Source: Gonapodya prolifera JEL478
Taxonomy: Eukaryota > Monoblepharomycota > Monoblepharidomycetes > Monoblepharidales > Gonapodyaceae
Reading direction: 5' to 3'
Length of the DNA: 44,597 bases
Assembly (NCBI GenBank): GCA_001574975.1
Contig: KQ965796.1
Location: forward strand, 46,997-91,593
The position numbers and the translations under genes are program-made. Position 1 is the stretch's first letter. Every line of letters begins with the position of its first letter. Below are positions 35,468 to 44,354 of this stretch, piece after piece. The notes beneath the pieces are model-generated. The model was not told the origin of the DNA, ran no database searches, and saw only the letters and a list, made by a program, of their open reading frames with translations.

Positions 35468-35639
35468 TCAGGGACTTCCCCACCTCAAATTCTGCAAACC
35501 ATTACTCCCACACTTCCAAGAGCCACTCTTGAAACTGCTTCTCTCTGAACTTACACCTTAAGCCGCGGGGTCTCGGCCCTCCACTGGTACCTGCGGGGCA
35601 CCAAGGCCCGCCAAGTTTTCTTGAAATCGTCTCGAACAA

Positions 35640-36514
35640 AAATCTTGAAGCATTCCTCTCCGACCAAGGCCAGAAACACACTGGAGATTTTCTCCACGCG
35701 ATCAATCCTTCCCTTTCAAAACGCCTATCGGGGCTTCTTTCCCACCCTGTGCAGTCGCGTACAATCCAAAAGTACACGTCGTCCCTCCGCCAATACTACA
35801 ATGTGGTCTCCTCAGAGAACCTTCCTCCTGAAAACCTCTCTTTTCCCATCCCACTGCAAGGGCTATGGACTTACATAGCCCACACCTCCCTCCTCCATGA
35901 TTACCCTACTGTTACTCAAAATCTCTCGGGCCTGGCCTTCTGGCACAAGGCCCTGGGACTCAACTGGCCAGCATGCCAGGATGAATACACAAAGCGTCTT
36001 CTCACGGCATTTCGAGCCGAACCTTGCAAAAATCCTTTACGTCAGGCGCAGCCCATTCCATTTGAGACTTTGAGGCGAATCAGGGCAAAATGTGCCACTG
36101 ATCGCCCCGACCATGCCCTCTTCTGGGTCATTGCATCCTTTGCCCCTCACCGTCCTTCTTCTTGAGACCAATGACTCCACCTGCCCCGTTCGGGCATGGC
36201 TCTCCTACCTCCACACATGCAAACCACATGGACCATTTGCTCTTACCACCCCATCAGGGGAGTCTCCCACACGATCATGGTTCCTAAAAAGCCTTTGTCA
36301 ATTTGCACCCGAACTGGGGCTCTCTGGTCACAGCTTCCGCTCTGGTGGCGCCATGTACATGCTTTTTTGCGGTGTACTCGAACTCGTGATTCAAAGGAAA
36401 GGGCGTTGGACAGACGCATCCTGGCAACTATATCTTCGTAACCATCCCCACTTCTGGGCGGCACTTCACCTCCGTGCTCTACATCCTCTCTGCCACCGCT
36501 CGGCCCAATTTTAG
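35640..36514 (+). pseudogene. DIRS tyrosine recombinase, internal deletion
   Basis: The N-terminal core-binding part contains QSRTIQKYTSSLRQYYNVVS and LLHDYPTVTQNLSGLAFWHK. The catalytic part contains LGLSGHSFRSGGAMYM (His-x-x-Arg box) and GRWTDASWQLYLRNHP with the nucleophile Tyr. Between FWVIASF (about 36140) and LLLETNDSTCPVRAWL (about 36170) the sequence is far shorter than usual and changes frame, so the segment that normally holds the first catalytic Arg seems deleted. The element could not move on its own with this recombinase. Confidence 0.7.
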
Positions 36515-36776
36515 CCCACAAAAACACCTTGCTCAGGCAAAATATTAGCCTGTGTTGGATCGTCTGTTGAGCCCAGAAAGGGCCTCTCTACATACAATAG
36601 ACGGGGGAAAGGATCCCCCTTTACGCGCCTAAACAAATGTGCAAGTGCAGTGGGCCCGACATTAAAGACCTGAATGATCAAAAAGATCGCTGATTATGGC
36701 ACGATCTGCCACTTGATCAAGTGATCAGAATGCGATTAAAGATAATTTTTTGCCCCTTGAATAATTCTACCATCAG
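36515..36776. other. Retrotransposon 3' flank
   Basis: Probable 3' untranslated/terminal sequence of the DIRS element followed by host DNA. It holds a GATC-rich palindromic patch (CACTTGATCAAGTGATC at about 36711). No gene seen. Confidence 0.35.
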
Positions 36777-37756
36777 ATGCGTGTAAGGATCATGGAGTTC
36801 GACAAGGGGCTCGCGCAGCCACGATCTCAACCTCCATCATCGCCTTCGCCTGCGTACATAATCCCCACAAGCTATTATGAACCTTCTGACGCTTCCCTTG
36901 AAAAGTACAGCAACGAGTCGAGACGAAACCTGGTAATTAGTGTTTGTCGTTTCAGTTCCAGGACGTCATCAAATGCATTTCATGCAAAAAACAGCTTCGG
37001 CAACGAATTTGCTATCCCGCTGTAGAGACCATCAGCGAGCATTACGAGTATTCATTGGTCGTTCTGCGAGATTTTGTGCCGGTGGACCAGGAAGCATGGT
37101 CACAAGTGACATGCCCAATCTGTCTTGACGATACAGTGTCGCGCTACATAGTCTGTAGCAAGGGGCATGAAGCTTGTTATGACTGCTTGGGGCACCTGAG
37201 GGCGAACGGACAGAAATGTGGACTTGATGTACATTGCGTCGGGAAACCTTTGCGGGGAACACTCGTTGAATCGCAGAGAGTTATCATTGCGGCCAATGCG
37301 ATAAAAGTGCAATGCAGACGCTGTGACCAAGTGCTACCGTGCTCGCGGGCTGCAGCTCATCGAACGGATGAGTGCGAGTTTGTCACCTGCACTTTACCAA
37401 ACTAAACTGCACGACCGAGCCTTTTCTGAGAAGGGAGATACACGCTCATCGGGCATCTCATTGCACCTCAGACATGCTCCCTTTCGTACATTTCACTCTC
37501 TTCATACTCGGCACGTGTTGTGAAGCCAATGTGTACATTTGTTGGAGCTAATGCTGCAGACACTGCGAGGCACGAGAACTCTTTGTGTCTGTATCGAGAT
37601 CTTGCTGTACAGTTGGAGCAAAAACTAAGTGGCTATATAGTGGAACAACAGGATCAGCGAGTGCGGAGGGTTCTCTTCAGGGGTTGTGAGAATCGGCGAA
37701 AGCGTCAGAGACAGAAGATGGAAGACCCTATCGACGTTGATTCTATTGTTTTGTAG
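36777..37756 (+). pseudogene. RING finger / TRAF-type zinc-finger protein, frameshifted
   Basis: ATG 36777 starts a Pro/Ser-rich N-terminus that can join through a 23-nt intron (36933-36955) to FQDVIKCISCKKQLRQRI. A RING-like domain follows: VTCPICLDDT, VCSKGHEACYDCLGHLRANG. Then come TRAF/Siah-type fingers: VQCRRCDQVLPCSR, HRTDECEFVTCTLPN, and out of frame NCTTEPFLRREIHAHRASHC. The break coincides with a duplicated AAACT (CCAAACTAAACTGC, about 37398-37411). Removing one copy restores the finger pattern. A second frame change lies near 37515, after which TFVGANAADTARHENSLC resembles a third finger. The C-terminus is basic then acidic. Likely once an E3 ubiquitin ligase, now a probable pseudogene. 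Confidence 0.6.
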
Positions 37757-39414
37757 GAAAAAAAAATATACATCCATCTGCTGCAATCCGTGATCACGTG
37801 ATCCATGACCCATGATCCATGATCCCTGATCCATTATCCCTGATCCATGATCAATGATCCACGATACTGGATCCGATCCAAGTGTGACAACAAATGCTGT
37901 ATAAGGGTGCACGTAATGAAAGGGCACAAGAATCAGAATACATTTCCCAGATACCATCTACCATCTACCGACAACCAAGTTCACAACAGAAATCAGAAAT
38001 CAGAAATAAGAAATCAGAAATCAGAAATTAGAAATTAGAAATCAGAAATCAGATCTCAGAATTCAGATCTCAGATCTCAGATCTCAGATCTCAGATCTCA
38101 GATCTCAGAATTCAGATCTCAGATCTCAGATCTCAGATCTCAGATCTTAAGTTAATATTTGTTCAATTAAAGGACACTTCACTACCTCGGTGCCCTTTGT
38201 CATCACGTTGCGCTTATGATTGTTCGGTTTTATAGTACATTGTGTATGCGCTGGTCACGCGCAATCGTCTGTTTCTGTCCATCGTCCAACATTTTATATT
38301 TTTTTTCTGTTGCATGAAGAGTAAAGTTCAACACAGCCGAAAACCAAGGAGTTGAGTTCTTTCACTAGAGATATGTAGATAGAGATGTGTCCATTTATCT
38401 TCAACCCTAGGTATACGTGCCGTGGCGCGTATCTCCTTGAGCGTTTCCGCTCAGTAACTTTAGAGGCCGGCTGTGGTTGGTCATGGAGTGCCTACCTCTT
38501 CAAAGGAAATCCATTGTGTGTGATCTGTGCAGGGTGGAGGTTTCAAAATAGGCGAGAGATGCCTTATAGCAAACCTCCAAATGCTTTTTTGTTTTGGCGG
38601 TGAAAGACTATACGAGTGCTCCCCTGATGTTCTTGAAGGAAATTTATTTCTTGCACACGACGGATGAAGTGAGCGAGGGATCAAAGACCACTGCGCACGT
38701 CGTACCATATCAAAATAAGATTTCACGATTGTCACGCGTTTGTTGTCAGCGGTTGAGATCGGTCTCTCCAAGAACCTCAGTTGAAGTTGGCTTGAGAAGA
38801 CAAAGTACCCGACCGGGTGACCTTGGATGTGATCTTTGACAAGCGACTTCCAAAAACGATTGTGGGTCTCGAGCAGAGGGACCGATCAACTGCCATTTGA
38901 TTGTTAAAGTAAGCACGTGGCGAGTTGGAGTTGGGGAAGTGAGTTGAATCATCAATGACGTGTCATGTTGATGTCGACAAATGACATCAAATGCTCCAAG
39001 ATGAGAGGTGGCAGGTGCTCCGTGACGATTCCCACAGAAAAATGACGCTACTGAAGACAGCTTGAGGCAGAGCGCTCACAGATGATGGCGTGCACTCTCT
39101 CAAATGATACATCTTCCAAAAGACATGTCGCGTCGGAGTCCGAGCGCCACGTCGCAAGGCAAACAAGTGTTAACAAGTGACTAAGTTCAGTAAGCGTCGC
39201 CAGTGATTATACACGACAGATGAAGTGAGCGAAGGATCGACGTAGTCTCGGCCACAGTTCTTGAATCATTACTCTTTACTACTACCATGACAAGTTTTTA
39301 CAATCTCCCATAGCATAATTCAATTTTTCCAATTCCGATCTTTGAAGGGTGTCTTCCGAAAAAAGCCCAGGTCGGGATCCGGCAATGTGAACGACCGCCG
39401 ACTGCTCAAAGGAG
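37757..39414. other. Repeat-rich intergenic region
   Basis: No ORF in this 1.6 kb has convincing protein character. It contains heptamer arrays (37788-38148) and two copies of a 28-bp sequence (38655-38682 and 39211-39238). No tRNA or rRNA was seen. Confidence 0.5.
37788..38148. repeat. Three adjacent heptamer arrays
   Basis: First, irregular GATCCAT-type heptamers (about 37790-37863). After a spacer come AGAAATC heptamers (about 37987-38050), merging directly into AGATCTC heptamers (38050-38148) with a few AGAATTC variants. Period 7 is kept across the AGAAATC to AGATCTC change. Confidence 0.85.
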
Positions 39415-40846
39415 GACCACAGCACCAGCAGCGATACCCGCGAGCGCGCCAAAGGATGCGGCGAGCTTGGTCGCGGCGCCTGGTTTGGCACCTACTCAAT
39501 AGCGTCGTCACCCGTCAAGCGGTCATCCATCGAAGGGCACTCAAACCCACCGGCAGTGTTCGTGGCAGCAGCTGCAGGGCTCGCCGCCGTCGTCGCCGCG
39601 GCCGAGGACGCAGCGGGAGCTGCACTGGTCGCGGCCGGCCTTGCTGACGAGGAAGACTTGGGCATGTCGTCATCGTCGTCCAGCTTCTCGATGAAGACCC
39701 CGCTGACGATGTCGGTGAAGGTGTGCTTCTCGATCGTGGCCAGCGTGTTTGGGGAGGGGGGCGTGCCGACGCGATAGACGCTGGTGGGTTGGATAAGCCA
39801 AGCGTGAATAAACATTGTCATGAATCGCTTTCCGCAATGGCTACTTGGCGGTGTAAAAAAAAGAGCATCGGTGTATTCGCCTCCGACGGACTCCTCGACA
39901 GACGCTCCGCGTGGGATGACTCGCTTCCGGCGGGAATACGCGCTCTGCGGCTGGATCACTCGCGCTTCCATCAGATCACTCGCCTCCGGCGGACGCACTC
40001 GCGCCGCTTCGTGTCCTCGGTCAGCGGTTGCTTGCGTGCCTATTCCGCTTCGCGGGATCGTTTCGCTCGACAGCCTCGGTCAGCGCCTAGCGGGGCTCGG
40101 TCTTCCGTGCTTCGCACATCAGACCTCGCAGACTCCACTTCACTCGATTTCGCCTGGTTCGTTAGGTCACGCCGCACTTACAAGGCGTACGTCTGGTTCC
40201 CCGCCTTGAAATCCACATCGTTGTCATCGCCCGTCTCGCCTAACCGCGCAAAGTTGACCACAAGCTGACCCGTTGTCGGGTTGTAGGTGCTGCCGGGGAG
40301 GAGAAACACGTCTGGCGTGCCGTCTTCCATGGGCATGACCCTGGCGACAGCCTTGCGATTGGACACGACGAGGCTGTTGTTGGTGGAAGTGGTGTTGGGC
40401 CAGAAGATGAATGCGTCGGTGCCTGATGTGGCGTCGAGTATGAAATTGACAAAGCAAGCAGGGACGGAAGTGAGGAGCAGGAGCGACAAGTCGGACGCGC
40501 CGAACCAAGACGCTCACCAATCATGGACGCATTGGGGCTGATTCCGAAGGCTACCCAGCTGGGAGGTGGAGATGGGACACCCGAATCAGGACGTGGCGCA
40601 CTTTACCCTTTTGCGCCATGGGAGCAGAGCAGGATTGGGACGGAGCACGCACCTCAATCCCGTCTTTGTGAGCGTGAGCGTCATTGAAATGTCGCCGTCT
40701 GTGACCTTTGTGACCTCGCAGCAGAAGGTTGGATCTGCGGCGGAGCACAGCTTGCCCGCATCGGTGCGGGTGCTGAGAGCAGCGAAGGCCACAAGGACAA
40801 GGAGCTGGACGCGGATGGCGCGGGCGAGCATGGTGGAGCGGTGCAC
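39415..40846 (-). CDS. Secreted DOMON-domain protein, probable GPI anchor
   Basis: ATG 40846 (or 40831) begins a signal peptide: MHRSTMLARAIRVQLLVLVA then FAALSTRTDAG. The mature part has LCSAADPTFCCEVTKVTDGD, ISMTLTLTKTG, and across an intron SWVAFGISPNASMI joined to GTDAFIFWPNTTS, a pattern typical of DOMON domains (sugar- or haem-binding beta-sandwich). It continues with DGTPDVFLLPGSTYNPTTGQ, VVNFARLGETGDDND and NQTYAL. After a large intron (about 39830-40182) come HAWLIQPTSVYRVG, an Ala/Ser/Thr-rich linker, and a last exon GAKPGAATKLAASFGALAGI plus a hydrophobic end at TGA 39415, which looks like a GPI-attachment tail. It is divergent from the next gene with about 170 bp between starts. 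The haem ligands of cytochrome-type DOMON proteins cannot be assigned. Confidence 0.72.
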
Positions 40847-41017
40847 GGTGTGCGGAGTGCGTGCGGGCGGAAAGGACGTTTCTGCTTGGGGTTGAGGATC
40901 TGCGGAGCAAAACCCTCGTTGCGGTCACAGGGCGGCGGCTCTTTTTCCTGATTGGTCAGCCGCTGCGACTCCAGGCCGCACCGGACCCCAGCACACCGCT
41001 CCCCTCTGCTGCTGTCC
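40847..41017. promoter_or_regulatory. Shared promoter region of divergent secretory genes
   Basis: Only 171 bp separate the start codons of the DOMON protein (-) and the membrane protein (+). Both encode signal peptides, so coordinated expression from one bidirectional promoter is likely. No specific binding site was recognised. This is an inference from spacing. Confidence 0.4.
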
Positions 41018-43497
41018 ATGGCTGCCTCCCGCGTCCGCGTCCTCGTGGCCTGCGCGGCCCTGCTTGTCGCCCTCGCCACCGCAGCACGCGGAGCTCCGCT
41101 GTCCTGTCCCGTCGCCACCTACGACGCAAATGTGGATTACTTCCCGCTCGTCGGCGGCACGCGGGTCTTCAGAGGTGCGTGGGCGATGGCAACGGCTGCG
41201 GGTGTTGATTCGCAACTCACAACTGATTGGCAAATGGTGCACCCTGTTCATCGCGGGCCGGGGACATGTCAGCACACTCCCAGAACTGGGCCATCGACTA
41301 CTTCAAGACGTACAAGGTTCTACGAAATACCTTGGTCAACGCATCCTATGTCCTCTACCTGTGCAACACGCCCAGGCCGCCCGTAGACCAGTTTCCCACT
41401 GGGACTCCCTTCTTTGAGATCCCCATCGGGTATGCGGGTGCGACGAGTAGGACGCATCTGAGGTTCTTGGAGGTGGGTCGACCGGTGCGAGACGCGAGCG
41501 GAGCGGGACCCGAGTGAAGCGAGACGCAAGCGGAGCGAGACGTGAGCGCAGCGAGCCCCAATGCCTAAGCGTCATGCCCGGAAGCGGCTATGAGAGCGCA
41601 AATTCCTACTGAAGTCGACGATGCGGTGGAGTCCTCTCTCTCCTACACCGCGCCATTGATTCACCGACCCATGATTCACCCACCCCTCCACAGCGTCTCG
41701 GCCTGCGGGACCGTCTCCGGATCGTCCCCGACGTGGCTCGCCTGACATCGCCCTGCCTGATCCAAATGGCCAACAACGGCACGCTGCAGTCCGTCAACGC
41801 CAACACCTCCTACGCCAACGTCGATGTCGTGTTCACCCAGGGACCAGCGGACGCGGGGAGCTTGAACTCGGGGGCGCCGAATAAGACGGTTATCGTACGT
41901 GTTTTAGTGCCTGTCGGCGAAGACTGGAAAAGGATGGTGAGTGACAAGATAACGCGACTTTCATCTTCTGCAGACATCGGCATTCCTGGAAGACCGCCCG
42001 CTCCAAAAACTCGAATGGATGAAATTCATCGCTACATTGTAAGTTTCCCGAAGTCCGATTCGGACGGACAAGGCGGGGGGGGGGGGACGGGAAGAAGAAG
42101 AATATTCCTCGTAATGGAGCACAGTGGTGGTCATTCCATCCATCCCAACGCCCACGTCGTCTCACGCCTCTCACCCCCCACCCAGCTTCAACGCCGAATT
42201 CACCGCCAACAAAGAATTCGAGCAAGCCTACTTCACGTACCAATGCAGCTCGCAGGCCGCCGAGACCGTCGCCACGACGTCGGGCGGGAACGGCAGGCCG
42301 ATCGTCGCGTGGATGTCGGCCCTGGCGGACGACACGTTTATTACGTCGGACGTGCTTTATAAGAATAGGGTGTTGCAGGATTCTGGTGCGTTGTCGTTTT
42401 CCGCGATCGCGAGCCAGTACACATGACATAATTGACGTTGCTCTTCGCGGCCCTCTCCCAACCCACGTCATACTCTCCACCTCCCCTCCCAGGCGCCACC
42501 AAACTAACGCTCTCCCTCGCGGCCCCACTCGCGCAAGTCCAAAAATACCTCCTGAAAGCCGATGTCCTGATCGACGACACGCCCACGGTATCCTCGCTCG
42601 CGGACGTGATCGCCGCGTACCAGCTCGGGAGCTCGGCGGCGGAGTATAAGTTCTTGAAAAATAACAGGGTGTTCAAGACGGATTTGAGAAGAAATAGGGA
42701 GTTAAGCGCTAATGGTGAGTTGAGTATGGTGGTGGGGGATTGGATGGGGTGGTTTGGTGGGAGAGCAAGACTGATCACTGTTGCTTGATGTGGGGCAGAT
42801 TTCGAAGACGGCAACTTCGGGATGCCCGACTACCTCCAAGGTGACCTGCTCAACATCCTCTACACATCGCTCAACTTCAACTGGAACCGGATCTGGTTCC
42901 GCAGGATCTCTGCAGGTTGGTGTCTTTCTTTGTCTTCACCGTCAACCTCCCTTTCACAACCTGAACCACTTGCAACCCCCTTTACGCCCCTCGCCCTCCT
43001 CCCCCCACCCAAAACACCCCCATTAACAACAAGGCGACGCCTACGTTCTCGAAGACGCCTCCAAATGCCCTTCCTCCAACATCTCCAGCTCCCTAGCGTC
43101 CATCTACGCCACCACCATCTGCCCACAGACCCCGACGGGATCCTCCGTCGCCGACCCGTCCACCCCGCCCGTCACTGACGCCGACTTGCCTCCCAACACG
43201 ACAACAACCGCGACGGCCGCGACCGTGAACGTTGCGAGCGGGACCTCCAGCGGTGGCGTCGCGGGAATCGCCATCGCAGTCCTTCTCGTCGGGGGACTGG
43301 TCGGGCTCACGGGCGGGTACGTCCTCGGCCGCCGCGTGGGCCGGCACCTGGCGCGGCAAGAGACCGACGCGCAGGCGTTCAACATGCCCGTCGTTTTCTC
43401 GTCGGGGAGGGGCGCGGGAGAGGGTGTTGCGGATGTGCCGGATAACAGAGCCTGGACGAAGATGAGGCCGGAGGACGAGGCGGGGGCGGGGGCGTGA
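41018..43497 (+). CDS. Type I membrane protein with periplasmic-binding (TroA-like?) ectodomain
   Basis: ATG 41018 encodes a signal peptide (MAASRVRVLVACAALLVALA). The ectodomain reads SQNWAIDYFKTYKVLRNTLV, ASYVLYLCNTPRPPVDQFP, FFEIPIGYAGATSRTHLRFL, SPCLIQMANNG, NVDVVFTQGPADAG, LEWMKFIA, FFNAEFTANKEFEQAYFTYQ and DFEDGNFGMPDYLQGDLLNI. This resembles TroA/FecB-like periplasmic binding proteins occasionally found fused to a membrane anchor in zoosporic eukaryotes; I hold that link with moderate confidence. Then comes a Thr/Ser/Pro linker (43120-43250), one membrane segment (GGVAGIAIAVLLVGGLVGL, about 43253-43310) and a short cytosolic tail ending at TGA 43495. About eight GT-AG introns are needed. 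With the divergent DOMON protein it may serve surface nutrient or metal binding. The ligand is unknown. Confidence 0.6.
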
Positions 43498-43673
43498 GTG
43501 GTGTGGGAGGACTGTTGGGTGAGGCGAGTTGTGCTTTTGGTTGAGCTTCCAGGGCTGTCATGTTGTGATAATGTAAATGTGTATACCTTCTGGCTAATTG
43601 ACGTAACCTAATCTGAAAAATTACCACTGCAATTAAGTTCATACGCCTCCCTCCGTTCCACTAATTGAGGTCG

Positions 43674-44354
43674 CTAGTCCCACCCAGACACCTCAAACAC
43701 AGCCACGACAGGCCGATGATCCGACCCACAAAACTCCCCCACCAACGGTACTCCTTGCACTCCACCCTTTCCTCCTCTCTTCGCCACCCCAACAACGTCG
43801 CGAGCCATCCGGGAGCGGCGCCTCCACCGGACCCAGGCGTGGTCGAGCCGAGATTTGGAGTGGATCGCATGAGCGGATTTCGGGCGCGGTAGTGGGTGGT
43901 GGAGATCAGGGTGGTGGGTGAAGACGGTGTGTGGGAGCGAGGGTTGGGATTTCGAGAAGGTGGAGGATTTCTGAAGGTTTTGTGTTGGACTTGGTTCGGG
44001 CAGTCGAAGTGTATCAATTGGTCCTGTTTGCCCTAGCTTCTGATCCTTCACCACAGATGGCGACAAAGTTCCCACTCGATCGACTTTAGCTCCTGGTTTT
44101 CGTTCTACAACATTCGATCCTCCTGCCAAAGCCTGGTTCCGGTCAGAGTTCTTCGGCAGGTGTTGTACAAGGACGCGATCAGTACACGCTGGGACGCGCC
44201 GTTTCTTTGGCGAGTCGTACTGCATCGACGGACGCGCATCTTGAGGTACTGGAGCGTAGCTTGGAGGCATGGAGAGAGACGGAAACTCCGTGGCAGGAAG
44301 TGGTGCGTTTGGTGAAAGTGGCGACGCTCCTGAATCATCCTCGTCTTCGTCCAC
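43674..44354 (-). CDS. C-terminal part of an inositol polyphosphate 5-phosphatase-like protein
   Basis: The - strand ORF carries SMPPSYAPVPQDARPSMQYD followed by SPKKRRVPACTDRVL, matching the conserved F-P-P-T-Y and R-x-P-A-W-x-D-R-[IV]-L motifs of 5-phosphatases that dephosphorylate PIP2 and inositol phosphates. It ends with GSDHRPVVAVFEVSGWD and TAG 43674; SDHRPV is the final catalytic-loop motif. Between these lie about 130 residues, far more than the usual 20-40, rich in Pro, Ser and Arg. They may be an unspliced intron or an insertion; a second frame (VECKEYRWWGSFVG) near 43760 suggests one. The Trp of PAW is Cys here. The N-terminal catalytic half must lie beyond the window, unless this is a fragment. 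Confidence 0.65.
   Translation of the reverse strand: MDEDEDDSGASPLSPNAPLPATEFPSLSMPPSYAPVPQDARPSMQYDSPKKRRVPACTDRVLVQHLPKNSDRNQALAGGSNVVERKPGAKVDRVGTLSPSVVKDQKLGQTGPIDTLRLPEPSPTQNLQKSSTFSKSQPSLPHTVFTHHPDLHHPLPRPKSAHAIHSKSRLDHAWVRWRRRSRMARDVVGVAKRGGKGGVQGVPLVGEFCGSDHRPVVAVFEVSGWD

Larger units (their letters stand above)
32256..36514 (+). mobile_element. DIRS-type (tyrosine recombinase) retrotransposon, damaged
   Basis: The order is gag-like, reverse transcriptase/RNase H, then tyrosine recombinase, which is the DIRS arrangement rather than LTR-integrase. The gag-like ORF starts MPVLRNQTLPALTLAELRNT (32256). Its frame changes near 32770 and again near 33060. A CCCH/zinc-knuckle-like VCNNWNYGRC lies near 33590. 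RT motifs (FKVDIKSAFRNCPL; FGSASAPGIFNRL; HFMDNFWGL) lie at 34390-34620. RNase H segments (KFYTDSSLSAGGG; LICFTDNSANVEAF) lie at 35090-35310. The recombinase runs from about 35650 to 36514. Breaks include TAA near 33618, TGA near 34487 and several frameshifts. Terminal repeats were not identified, so the true ends are probably outside the coding span. Confidence 0.85.

Noticed and set aside
37987-38148. CRISPR-like array
   Set aside because: The units are plain 7-bp tandem repeats without spacers.
38385-38840. Small ORFs on both strands in the repeat-rich spacer
   Set aside because: They have no domain, no splice support and no compositional sign of coding; they are within chance length.
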